This document shows positions 52,533 to 64,000 of a stretch of 64,000 bases of DNA, in pieces. The notes beneath the pieces were generated by a model, which saw only the letters and a list, made by a program, of their open reading frames with translations, searched no databases and was not told where the DNA came from. Source of the stretch: Setaria digitata (taxonomy: Eukaryota > Nematoda > Chromadorea > Rhabditida > Setariidae); contig RCAB01000246.1 in NCBI GenBank assembly GCA_003640385.1, forward strand, positions 1 to 64,000, in the 5' to 3' direction. The position numbers were made by a program, and so were the translations under genes. Numbering within the stretch: the first letter of the stretch is position 1; every line of letters starts with the position of its first letter.

Positions 52533-52730
52533 TTATGTGAAGGTGAAAATAAAAGAACCATCTCTTCCAGATGATATTTTCGGAAGCGTGTGACGATGAT
52601 GTTTACCTTCAGCAGGTGCATTTCTAAAGAAACCGGTTCTATCACAAAAGAGAGATTTATCATTAAGTAATGTCTGATGAATAGTTAAACAAACAGACAA
52701 TATGACAATATGATAGAACTCAGTTATCAT
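52533..52730 (-). CDS. Possible small secreted peptide (uncertain)
   Basis: A 65-codon open frame beginning with ATG and a hydrophobic stretch (YHIVILSVCLTIHQ, about residues 6-19) that could be a signal peptide. It is followed by SLFCDRTGFFRNAPAEG, a basic HHRHTLPK segment and GRDGSF. An alternative reading removes a 43-base intron (GTAAAC...GGAAG) after residue 41 and joins the overlapping frame, ending KEFCYYHC at 52481. That would give a short three-Cys product. I do not recognise either product. It lies about 500 bases upstream of the beta-subunit start, on the same strand, and is not needed by that gene. It could be a chance frame. Confidence 0.25.
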   Translation of the reverse strand: MITEFYHIVILSVCLTIHQTLLNDKSLFCDRTGFFRNAPAEGKHHRHTLPKISSGRDGSFIFTFT

Positions 52731-55615
52731 TTTTTTTTTCTTTAATCAAATTTTTTATTAATAAAATCACGGTTGAATGTTTATTAATTAAACCACGATT
52801 ATTAGACGAAAAGTTAGTTAATTGTTTCGAAATTATCCAATCACTTAAAAATTTGAATTAAGGAAATGGATTATATTTATTTTAATCAAGTACCGCTTCG
52901 AATTTTTAAGCGATAAATAGCTATCATTCATTTGGAATTTAAACTGATTAAATTACCACATTTTGGATGAAAAGCAAGATCTGCTTAGGATCCAATATCT
53001 ATATCTAGATATCTGTGCACTTTCCAGCGAATTTCAGTGCTTTAATCAAATGACTTAAATTAGCGAAAAAAAAAAATCAGATTTAGTGAAAAAATCAGAT
53101 TTAGTGAAAAAATTTTTATTTTTGAAGTGCTGAATTAAAAAGCTGAAACAAAAATGCTAACATTTCAAAAAGTCCAGAAATGATATTTTCAAAAAAGAAG
53201 AAAATAAAACACAAAGAAATCAATTTTATCGAGTTTTTTTTTCTAAACAACTGATAAGAAAATGCTGATAAATGGCAATAAGTATTTCAGAATGATATAT
53301 TTTGATAAAAGTTAAGAAATGCGACTGATTCTGATATTGTTAGAAGAATAATTGCTATAAATTTCGGTTCTCTTCTTTTATCACTTTGTCACCATCATCT
53401 TTTACCATTTCTTGCCGAAAATTGGTCGGCGAACAGTGTGTTTACATTCATCTATCAAATGGTAATAAGTGTAAATATCTGATCATATCATTCTCGAGAC
53501 GGTCACTTCTTCATTCATTTTAAATGCTATGTTCAAATTAAAATTTGTGATAAATTTTTTCAAATTCCAACATTTCATGTATGCTATGCGTGAAATGAAT
53601 ACGCATGGCAAATGTTTATGATCGAATAATTTGAAAAGAGCAGAAATTTGAAACATTTTGCTGATTGAAAAAGTTTTGCTTAAATAACTTCTAAATTTGA
53701 ACTAAGGAGACAAACAAATGATATTTCGTAGACATAGGCATCATTTAAACAAATATAAATCCGTCGAAAAACATAAATCTATTAGATAAATAGGAAGCAT
53801 TCCTGAAATATTGCTTAGATTGATTTAAATCTGTTGAAATGACAGCTTTTCAAAATTGATAAGTGATAATTATTTGAATAATTTGTCAATTTCTCCAATG
53901 AAGACCGGAAAAAGGAAAATAGAAAATATTGCGATGAAAATAAAACGTAGAATGATGCATAGCTGATGAAAATGATGAGGAAATCGAAAAATGGTAAATG
54001 GTACAGAAGATGGATAGGATGGGAAGAGAGATGAAACAAATTATTGTCATTATGACAAATCAGGAAAATAAAATACTGCTACCAGATTAATGAGTGAGTC
54101 TGTAAATATTCATTTTACCTAGTATAGCATGATTATTTCGCTACTGAATTGCTGTTCTCTGTTTGCCCAATTAACCTGTACACTGTTTCACCTGTTCACT
54201 CTCGTAATTCCATAATATCGCCACTATCGACAACACTTTCAAGGTCTTTCAAGATTGAATGATTTTATATATGGAATGGTTTCCCACTGTTGTTAATTAT
54301 TCACTGTGTGTTTCTAATTATATTTCTCGATTTGGGTCATAACTAATCAAAAATACAAATAAATAAAAGAACTCTCGATATTACTTTTTAAGAACTTCTA
54401 CAAATGTATTTTTTCCCATCAATTTTAATTTTTTTTTATAAAACTGTCTATAAATATATATAATTAAATTTCCATTTGTGTATTCGCAACATTACTAATA
54501 TGTTATTCATTAAAGATTCAGCTTTTCAAGAACTTTTTCAAAACCTTTCTGACGTTAATTACTTCCCTTGATATCGTTCTTATTTACAAGATTTCAACGT
54601 TTTTGTTTGAATGACATTTGAAATAAATTTTGCAAAAAAAAAAAGAATAAATAAATAAAAGTACATCCCAAACATTCTGGATTTTAATTAGTGCTATAAA
54701 GAAATCGTAATTAACCATCATCACTATGACCAGTTCATTATGTTTACTACATGCTATTCTCGACCTTGATAATTCGATGTTAATTTAGTGCTACTGTACA
54801 CTTGATTTCAACACTCTTGTTTGAAGGAGATTCGGAATATATTTTGCAAAAAAAAAAAAGATCATATAAACAAATAAAAACTAGTAGATAAATAAATGTA
54901 ACAGAATATAAGAAAATTGCATAGTTTCGCTTTAAATTGTGAAATTTGTATATGTGCCTCCAAAAAAAAAAAAAAGGAAAAAAAAGGAAAAAAGTAACAT
55001 ATCTGCTTCAGAGGATATAAAAAGTGAGCATTTGCTTTCTTTTTCTTTTCTCAAGATTCCAAAATTTGATAATGGGTATAGCTATCGAGCTAGTCAATAA
55101 TCTATCTTATCACATTCGCAAAAAAAACTTTCTCATTCTTTTTTTTCTTTATATCGCTTGAAATATCAGAACTGTTAATGGTAAGAGTTTGTACGATCAA
55201 TAAAATACTGATTAAATTGTCAATAGATTCTTATGATATAAGTAAACTAGTTTAACTTGTGGATAAGCTTAGACAATATGACAACGATTACTGATACTTC
55301 TAATAAAAATTTTGTTTGATTTCGGTAAAAAAAATTTCGGTAAAAAAAAAAAGAAAGAAAAAACGATCAATTTAATCATGATAATAATTAAACAAGATGA
55401 TCTGTCTAATAGGTTAATAAATTTTCTTTTAATAAATTTAAGTTGAAATGTTTATGAAAAGAGAAAGGATGATAATAATGAATAAATTTTTCTTTTTTTT
55501 TTTCTCTCTCTCTCTCTCTCTTTCCTTCCCTTTCTTTACAGTATCCAATAAAAACATCAGTAAATAAGGAACAATATCAATCTATGCTCATCGTTAATTG
55601 AATTAAAATTGAATT
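52731..55615. other. Intergenic region
   Basis: No supported exon on either strand. A 20-base tandem duplication (TCAGATTTAGTGAAAAAA) lies at about 53079-53113. AT-rich with A and T runs; a (CT)n run lies at about 55503-55521. Confidence 0.55.
53075..53118. repeat. 20-bp tandem duplication
   Basis: Two consecutive copies of AATCAGATTTAGTGAAAAA, almost identical. Confidence 0.8.
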
Positions 55616-58600
55616 TTAATTTGTTCTTAATCGCTCCACTGCCATACTAAAAAATGAGCACCGATCAGCGCACATCATCTGAAAGTGTTTGCACCAAATT
55701 TCTGCCACGTCGCAATATGCACCCTGCAAAATTCTTATCATTTACTATCACTGATTGGTAATTTTAAAATGCATTTTTTTCCTTGGGATCGTTGATTTAT
55801 GCTTAACCAGTTTGTTATTGTTTAATCGGTTTAATGCCTGCCAATTATTAATTAGATTTTTTTTAATCAATCTGGATGATAAATATTTCCTTTTATACAA
55901 AATCGTTATCAGTATTTAATGTAACGGATAATATTCGATATTATAATCAGTGTTTCTAATATGTATCACTTTTCAAATTGAGTGATTTTATCGACCAAAT
56001 TACGACCAATAAAACTGTAGACTCGAGTAAAGATGCTACTTTTACGATAACAGAAATAAGCTAACAAAATTTAGAAATTTATGAAGCTAGTAGTAGTCAG
56101 TTACTTTTTGATAATAATGATTTTGAAATTAGTTAGTTTTTGTGATTTGCAATACTGACAATTACGAATAAAACTAATTAGCAAGTTATTTTTTTGTGAT
56201 GGTGGTAATTAATAGGTTGCTTTTTCATGATTATGCTGGCGGCCGCTGATTTCGGGATCATAAAATTAATGACAAAATAAAGTAATGATAATAATAATAA
56301 TAATAATATAACAATAATATAATAATAATAATAACAATAACAATAATAAAAAAAACAATAATAATAATAAGAAGAAGAAGAAATGATACTGAATGAATAA
56401 AATACTTCAAAATAATGCATTTGAACGAACTCATATACTTCAAATTGTGCATTAAAATTTTTTTTACAGTTATTAATCCACGGAGTCTTGTTAATAATTT
56501 ACATATTAATTAATTAATAGTTATTAAATAACCTTCATANTCATATACTTCAAATTGTGCATTAAAATTTTTTTTACAGTTATTAATCCACGGAATCTTG
56601 TTAATAATTTACATATTAATTAATTAATAGTTATTAAATAACCTTCATAATGTCGTCGGAGGAACGCATAAATGAGCCAAAGTTTACGGAAAGGCGTTCA
56701 ATGAAGAGAAGTATGGCATGAGATATTGGCCAGATAGCTTGAGCAATTAGTTCGATAAGTGCCGCAATGGAAAGCTCCAGGTAGCAAATGATTAAATAGC
56801 TAGCAACAATGAAACCTGCAATCGTTACCGGACGCTGAAATTATAGGACAGAATCAGAAGCAGAAAAAATGACAGCGAATTACAGTACGGAATCAGGAAC
56901 AGGAAGAAAAAAAGGACGCAGCAGGCAATATAAAAAGCAGAAACAGGAAACGAATAATCCTGATTAATATTTAATTAAAATATATTTGTTAGCTAAAATA
57001 TGCTATCATTTAAAATAATAGCCGTAAATGAATTTTTCAAATAACATCCTCGAGATCTCTAGCGTAATGTGATCCATTGAAGATGTTTATCTATATTGAT
57101 ATTGATATTCGAATGGACTTATTATGCTTCTGTTTATTCTTTAAGTTAGATTGCTAATAGATAAATTAATTATGAAATAAAAAAAGAAATTAGACAGTCT
57201 CTACGCTCCTCTACTTTAACAATTTAAAATTTAAATTTAGCCTGCACTTTCCCAATTTTTACCAAATTATCAAAATTCTGGGGAATTAAATAATCAACAT
57301 TGGAAATGTTTACTTTTTGTTGTTTTACAAAAAGGAATATTGAGAACAAGATTCTTCTTCCTGTAGAACATACAAAAAAAATTTTAAATGAAAAAGAAAA
57401 GAGTAGAAAAAGTGAACTCATTGCAGATTAATAATCTAAAAAAAATAAGAAAATTACAGTTCAAAATAAGAGAAAGGAATAGAATGACGACTAATAATAT
57501 GGTTTATATAATTAAAAGTGGAAAATTTTAGCTTCATTTTGGCCAGCACTTTCAAAAAATTATTTAGAAGTACAGGATTAAAAGTAAACATAATTTACAA
57601 GAAATAGATCAAGTTGTTGTTAAACAAACAAACACATTTAATAAAAATAAAAATCAAAAAGAATAAGCGAAAAAAAAAAAGAGAAATGAATGATAATTGA
57701 AGTATGATGGAAAAAAATTACTGCGACAGCAAAAATAATTCGAAACAACATGTTAGATATTAAGAGGACCGCTACTACTGTAAAAAATAATTTCAAACAA
57801 TTGCTTGGATATGGAAAAGATTGCTTTGACAGTAACAATAATTTCAAATAAGTGATTAGATAAGAAAAAGATAAGGATTGATATGACAGTAACTGCCTCT
57901 CTCTATCTCTCTTAAATCTAGATAAAAGGGAATAAAACAATAAATGATGAAATACTTACAGGGTGATCCTTCAGAAATTGTGAGATTTTGGTGAGTATAA
58001 GAAGGAAATCATCGAGTAACTGATATAAGGCATGAGAAAATCGATGAACGGACAGATCGTCACTAGAAAAAAGTTTTAAATGATTGTCCCAATTCTACAA
58101 TTCATTCTAATTAACGCAATTTTCAGAGCTACCATTCTTGGTAGGCAAAAAAAAGAAAAGAGTGAAATTTTGTCATTGGAATTATAAGTTTAATACATTC
58201 ATTCATGTTAGATAATTTAAACCCATCGATAAGCTATCAACAAATTTAACTTGTCATCTTTAAGTGATCGATAAATTTTAATTGTTGTTGATTTGTAGAT
58301 ATGGATTTGTCAAGCATAAATTTTACTCATTTCCGTATGAAGTACAAAATTTCTTCTCTACTAGAATTTCTCACTCTTATTACCCCAAATCTCGAGATAA
58401 TAGTGGTGGCGCTATTAAGATAGATTGAATAATGATGAATTTCATGAAGTTCACTATCATTCTTGCTGTGATAAAGAATATTGTGTCGAAAAAGATTATC
58501 AGCAAGAACTACTGAATTGATTTAACGAATGTAAAGCGAGTAAAGTGGTAATTTGTGTTAAGTTACATAATTCCTTAAATTAAATTATTTGACAGAAGCA

Positions 58601-60493
58601 TAAGCAAAAAAGACAAACTCTAGCTGGCTTTCATCAAGCTGACAGATATTCTCGATATCTGGACACATCGGAATATCATCACGCCTTTCCGATGCTGTAC
58701 CTTGAATTGCAAAATCGCAACTGCAGGAGGATTTTAGTAATTATTCATTTCGGAAAATTATCAAAAATTCTTGCAAAAATTTATTTATCATAATTTTTCC
58801 GACAGTTTAGAAAAAGTGCTCATTTAAATAACATAGTTAGTTAGTTAATCAATGGCAGACAAGAAATTTATCATATTGATATATATATATTTTAATAATA
58901 ACACCAATATGTACTAAATAACTAACTAAATAAATAAATAAATCATTTTTAACTAAATAACAAAATCTAAATTATATTGCTAATGAACTGAATTAAATAA
59001 ATATACAAATAAGTAAAAATAACTAAATCATTTTTATCAGTAACGATAAGTGATTCACGATTTCATTAAGAAACCATGCATGTGAATTACATCTTATCAC
59101 CAAAAGCCAACTTTGTACTAGATGAAGATAAATTTTGTTCGCGAAATTTTCCACTTCTTCGCCACTGACGACGTCGTTTACGTTGCTTGCTCTGAGATCG
59201 TACTGATCGTATTGGTATTGTAAGCGTTTCTTGAGTCACAGAATTTGTTGATGACATTTCTTGCCCAGCTCAATTTAAATTAATTAGTTTTAGTTAATTT
59301 TACCAGATATAAAATTATAATATTGGGTTCATTCGATGTTAAAACCGCATTCCGTCGTATATTTCAATTTATTGATCATTTATCATTTCCATGAACAACT
59401 ACAGATAAGTAGTGTTGTATTATTTACATGAATAAATAGGTAATTTTGCCAATAAAAACATAGCAAGATAATTCATCGTTATCAAACACAATTAATCATT
59501 AAAAAAAAAAAAAAAATTAGTCAGTCTTCATCTTAATCAGTAAATCCTGGATGAAATGTAATAAAATAATATTCTCTATCGATTACATAAAACGTCAAAT
59601 ATTGCATCGACCATATATCAGGTCAGATGGAAGGAATTATTTTATATGATGAAATTTTGTTGCTAATTAGAGAATAATGAAAATTCGTGCATTAAGAAGT
59701 TGTTTTAGATAGCTAAAAGTGAGAATAAACGTATGATCATAAATTATATTAAGGAAACGTCGCATATTTAAGAATAAAGAAAGAGATTATTAATTACTGG
59801 TTGTTACTTGAGACTGAGATGAAGCAACTGGTAAGTTAATATCTGATACTGGAGGAGTAACAGTGATATTTGCTTTAGCTGTCATTTCAGATGGCCTGGA
59901 AAAAAAGTGAAAAACACCTGTAATTATTTTTTATTGTTGTATTAATGAATAAAATGAAATGAAAATATTTGTGAGAAAAGAAAAAGGAGGTAGAAGATTT
60001 AATTGCATTTTTCGAAATTTCCTTACCTGTATTTTTCTCAATATTTATGAGTCTATATATTTTTTGTTGTTCATGTTTTCGTATTTAATTTTTATTATTC
60101 ATATTTTTCTTTTTGTGCATTTTGTCTATGCTAGTTCTTTAAGATTTTCAGTTTTTCTTTTCTTAGCGATATTTTTATCATATTTCAGCAATATTTACCA
60201 AATACTGAAGTGTAAATTATAAATTGAGTAATGAACAATATAGTTTTATCATTGTATTTAATTTTTTTTCCAGATAGGATTTTTCCTTTTCTGATAAGAA
60301 TAATTAATTAGTGTAAAAAGTGATCGAAAATGAACAAACGAATTTTGATTAAGTATTGGCGTATTGATAATTTCCTCAATCGATGGACAGTTTGGTATAT
60401 CATCTGCTCGATCCTTATGCTTCCTGATCGGAAAAAAAGTACGATTATTTTACTAATTGTCTTACCTTTATCATTAGTTGGTGCAAAATTCAT
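55616..60493 (-). CDS. Unrecognised membrane protein with duplicated DDIPxCPxIExI motif
   Basis: Eight exons: 60466-60493, 60340-60406, 59798-59895, 59091-59268, 58619-58720, 57960-58062, 56643-56834 and 55616-55723. They give 291 residues and all splice phases agree. I recognise no family. Order: DDIPNCPSIEEI (11-22); a Ser/Thr/Gln-rich segment; a strongly basic stretch around KQRKRRRQWRR (92-102); DDIPMCPDIENI (138-149), a second copy of the first motif; an amphipathic helix ALYQLLDDFLLILTK; and two adjacent hydrophobic segments at about 195-213 and 215-237 (GFIVASYLIICY; ALIELIAQAIWPISHAILLFI). The Cys-rich C-terminus contains EIWCKHFQMMCADRCSFF. The hydrophobic pair could be a membrane hairpin like those of REEP or reticulon proteins, but the rest does not match them. 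The first two exons are the weakest part, because the second needs the acceptor GATCGAG. Exons 59798 and below are well supported. Confidence 0.65.
56285..56385. repeat. (AAT)n/(AAC)n microsatellite
   Basis: Interrupted AAT and AAC triplets followed by GAA triplets, inside the intron between the last two exons of the membrane-protein gene. The antisense Tyr/Ile-rich open frame is a shadow. Confidence 0.85.
56431..56649. repeat. 109-bp direct duplication separated by one ambiguous base
   Basis: 56431-56539 and 56541-56649 differ at a single position (G at 56485, A at 56595), with 'n' at 56540 between them. Both copies contain the last bases of an exon of the unrecognised membrane-protein gene and its GTTATT donor. 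Most likely an unmerged contig overlap. Confidence 0.9.
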
Positions 60494-60504
60494 GTGATGC
60501 AAAC

Positions 60505-60514
60505 CTATAGATAG
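60505..60514 (-). promoter_or_regulatory. Candidate 3' splice site, possibly for spliced-leader trans-splicing
   Basis: On the minus strand, CCTATCTATAG lies 11 bases before the proposed start ATG of the membrane-protein gene. In nematodes an acceptor this close to a start codon is typical of spliced-leader addition. It could equally be the acceptor of an ordinary 5' UTR intron. Confidence 0.35.
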
Positions 60515-61764
60515 GAAAAAGAAAAGCTTTTCCTAATTAATAAAAAAATTCTAGAAAAAAAAAAAAAAAAAAAAAAAAAAATAAGCAATGCAGTCAAATG
60601 ACTGTGCCTTACATTATCCATCGTTGTTTTAACGTTTTAATTTCTTTACGTCTAAAGCGATCTGATGACATAGTCTTTTCTGAAATTATAAAAGCTTTCG
60701 AAAGCAGATCTATTACTGTTAAAATATGCATCTTGGAAACGTATACATTGCACGTGAACTTTTTACACAAATTTCTTAATTAAAAAAATTAATTATGCTA
60801 CCACTCATCATTATCACGTAAACGTGTGAAAAAATCTCCTGACATGGCTGTGCTGAAGTGTTCGAAGAACACATCTCACTTCTCATTTTATGCTATGATT
60901 AATTTTTGCGTCACTATCACGTGTCCACATCAAGCATTTATCATTTTAACTAAAGAATGAAAATAATATACGTGAAGAGACAGTGCCAGGTGAAAGTTGT
61001 AAGAGGTAAAAAAAAAAAAAAAAAAGACGTCCAAAAATATTATACAACGATATTATCAGAGAGATACCGAAGAAAAGAACCGCTAAACTTGCTGCAGTAC
61101 TGATAAATAAATTGTAATTAGTATTCTCATCGTTTAAAATGTATTCGAAATTACAATTATCTCATAATAATATTGTCAAAAGAAACGTCATTACAGATGA
61201 CTGATTTTTAGACTAGACTATTTCATTTGACCATCTATAGGCTAACAATTATATCCAATAAAAAGATTTTAACTCATTGACAGCATTTTTGATTTTACAG
61301 GTATTAACAATGAAATGAAAGCTGCAAAAAATTTTTGAAAATTTGTTTACTTTGATTTTACAGAAAACTAATTTAAAATATATTAACTAAACATTGCAGA
61401 TATGTGTATTGGTTACAGTGTTAAAATCAGCATTCTGTAGCATAATGATATAAAACGTTGTTACACGTTTTGACGTGAATAAATGCACAGGAAAGCTAAA
61501 AAGTATTTTAACAATTCAAACACAAACACACACGAAAAAATTTCTAAATAGTTTACAAAATGCTAATTTTAAAATTTTATTTGATTTTAGCATTTTGAGT
61601 ATTTTAATACAATACATTAGTGATATTAAAGATACTTTTAATACAAATCACAAACACCGCTTTAGAATATAAATAATAATCAAATTGGAATATTGCTTAG
61701 CTAAATGGCAATTATCACTTCTTATCACTATTAATCTTCGACACATTACTCATTATTTTTATTT

Positions 61765-61960
61765 AAGTTCATTTTCGATACATTACGTACCAAGTTAATT
61801 TCGATTTCATTTCACGTCCACTCCCATATATCCGGTATACCTTTCATTTCCGATATCTCATTCATTCCCGATGCATTATTTACTTTGTTCATTTCCAGTA
61901 GATTACGTATCTCGTTCATTCCTGATAAATTACGTACCCCACGTATCCTACGTATCCTTC
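61765..61960. repeat. Degenerate ~25-bp tandem repeat
   Basis: Units of the form TTCATTTCCGATACATTACGTA with variants begin near 61769, 61843, 61861, 61888 and 61916, then fade into ACGTATCC repeats. Some spacers are longer, so the array is decayed. Confidence 0.7.
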
Positions 61961-64000
61961 ATACATTGCATATTTCATGATTACAGTGAAATCCTCCAAT
62001 TTTAAATGAATTTCTCCTCATTATCTCTCTTATTTTATGCAAATTTTTGTTGTTCCTCCATTTCTCGCATGTAAAGTATTTAAAAGATTGCTCACCTCTG
62101 TCCACAATGGCATTATTTGATGGTGTGGGAAAGGAAGTAGGAAGGATCGAAGATCGTAATCACGCTTTTATATTTTCAACATAAGGTTAGACGTAACGGA
62201 CGTGGATAGGTGACTACACTTGACGCAAGACATCTAGAATAAGCAAGTCGGTAAAATGTGCCTAGGGTAACTTCATCATATTATTAGAATCTACTCAGCT
62301 ATTACTCCTACGATTCTTTCTGAGATCACGCAGTGTGATGTGATAGCATGATAGCAACATGATAATGTGTTAACAAGATTGGAGAGTTTTTCTAAATAAT
62401 CGAAATAGCAAGCATCTATCGATTTCGAAGTTTTGTATATTTAATCAGTCTAAACTATCTAAAATGTAGAAGATAGTACGGTAAGATGTAATTGTCATTA
62501 GCTTGGTCTAAAATAAAATTATTCCTGAAAAAGTTTCATGATAAACAAATTCAGAATGCGAACTGAGCGGAAGAATGTCGGAGGAGTAAGGTAATGAGGT
62601 AGAAATGTCTGAAGAAGACTTTGACAAATTTCAAATTATACTGACTTGAATTTTAGCTAATAATTGTGCTTTTAAATATGCATATTCGAAAAGTTTAAAC
62701 AATCGTAATATTATGAAGTAGAAATTGTAAATAAAATAGCATGGAAATTTGAATAAATAATATGATAGACCTGAAACAGTAAGCAATGAAAATTGTGGAG
62801 CTGGGAATTTAAGAAATAAATCTGAAATATGACGTAAATAAATTGAAATAATATATCATAAAAAGATTCGTACAGTATATTTAGATTAGTAATAATGCCA
62901 AATTATTTTATCTGTGTAATCTTATTACTCACTTAGGATGACAGAAACCGGTAAAGGAGTTCACGATAAAGCGATCTTTTGAAGTATTACTATTCAATAA
63001 TCAATATCAGTTATCTTTTATCATATTCATGATCTATGCCGAGAGATAGAGGTGCTTCGGCTTAATGATTGTAGATTGTCGCGATAAGAATGTTATCAAC
63101 ATATAGGATAAAGTGATCAGTTAACGAATGGTTGTTTTTCTTTTGCTTTGATAGGTCTTGCAAATTTCTTACTGTTTTTACCTAAAATCATTTAGTTTGC
63201 AAAAATGGAAATGGATAAGAATGATGGTACGCAAAAGTCAAAAGCGATGGATAGTGGTGATGGAAGACAAATATTTTCTTCTAATCTTTCCGGTAAACTC
63301 TGATTATTTTAATAGAATTCGATTGAAAAAAAAAAAAAAAAAAAAAGGGAAGAAAAGATGAGAAAGTACTGGAAATTTCAAATCGCTAGAGAAGTTTATA
63401 ATTTTTCGCTTCTATAAAGCATAATTTTTGCTTCTATTATGTTATCTACATTAAGCCAATATTTGATTCAGTTTGTAAAATTAATTTTAAAGAAGGGATA
63501 AATTGAAATCATGATAAGATAAGCGTCCAAAATTAAGCTATCAGCCGAAGTAGGCTATAAAAAAAATGCTAGAAAATTCTAAATTTTTGAATGCACTTTA
63601 GAAATTTTGCATTCAAATGTAGTGTAACTATCACCTCTGTAATCTGACACCTACATGAAATATTGAATGAAATTGTACATGGTATAATTTATAAATTAGT
63701 TAGGAATAATTACGCTAATCTGTAATTATGGTAATATGACAGGGCGTAAGATTATAACAGATATAACAAAAATGATACAGTAGACTTTAAAATGTTAACA
63801 GTGATAAATTTTTGAGTTTTCCTTCTTCCACCGTCCGAGAGAAACTTTTTTAGAATTTCCTCACGTATTTTTCAATTTTTCGACAACTTTTCTGCGATAT
63901 TTCTTTTGTTTTTTCCTTTCTTTTTTCTCATTTTTTCGTGGAAAACTTAGAAAATTAATTATTAGAAAAGATCAGATGAAAAATACAGAGAATTTTATTT

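Larger units (their letters stand above)
60494..64000. other. Right flank, no supported gene
   Basis: AT-rich sequence with a long poly-A run near 60555-60582 and a degenerate tandem repeat at 61765-61960. Open frames such as those at 61475 and 63158 lack motifs, splice context and start-site support. The upstream region of the membrane-protein gene should lie in the left part. Confidence 0.5.

Noticed and set aside
55654..55757. Plus-strand ATG exon-like stretch with a GTAATT donor
   Set aside because: The opposite strand gives a better exon here: TTTTGCAG acceptor, correct phase and a stop that ends the membrane-protein gene.
56178..56452. Tyr/Ile-rich open frames on the minus strand
   Set aside because: Translation of an AAT/AAC microsatellite inside an intron.
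60308..60502. Continuous 64-codon open frame on the minus strand
   Set aside because: The first nine codons are used, but the rest reads the wrong frame; the alternative frame carries the DDIPNCPSIEEI motif and joins the next exon in phase.

Overview
This is a strongly AT-rich eukaryotic window with many short exons, short introns that mostly end in TTTTCAG or TTTTTAG, long poly-T and poly-A runs and abundant AT microsatellites. Splice style and protein content (a KIF13/KLP-4 kinesin, small C. elegans-like introns, a possible trans-splice acceptor) point to a nematode, most like a filarial or other spirurid worm. The species is an inference; nothing in the window fixes it. All gene models below were built by eye from exon reading, splice phase and remembered family motifs; no database search was run.

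Layout. (1) 128-4224, minus: an ENPP-family ectonucleotide pyrophosphatase/phosphodiesterase with an N-terminal signal anchor; its 3' end may lie outside the window. (2) 6257-8649, plus: a six-exon atypical Rho-family GTPase of 250 residues that lacks the catalytic Gln. (3) 8650-25795: about 17 kb with no gene I can support, but with several tandem repeats, including a GCATGC-core minisatellite and a 136-bp repeat that contains a 16-bp-arm inverted repeat. (4) 25796-46628, plus: a 43-exon kinesin-3 gene of the KIF13 / klp-4 type, about 1738 residues, whose splice phases close from ATG to stop. Its introns hold several decayed minisatellites. (5) 48574-52024, minus: an eight-exon Na+/K+-ATPase beta subunit of 344 residues. 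(6) 52533-52730, minus: a possible small secreted peptide. (7) 55616-60493, minus: an eight-exon gene for an unrecognised 291-residue membrane protein with a duplicated DDIPxCPxIExI motif; it is the most novel coding item. (8) 60494-64000: no supported gene, with a degenerate tandem repeat.

The genes do not form a pathway; each has its own promoter region and they look like ordinary neighbours on a chromosome. The two minus-strand membrane-protein genes on the right are tandem and co-oriented, but more than 3 kb apart. A single 'n' at 56540 sits between two nearly identical 109-bp copies and looks like an unmerged contig join.
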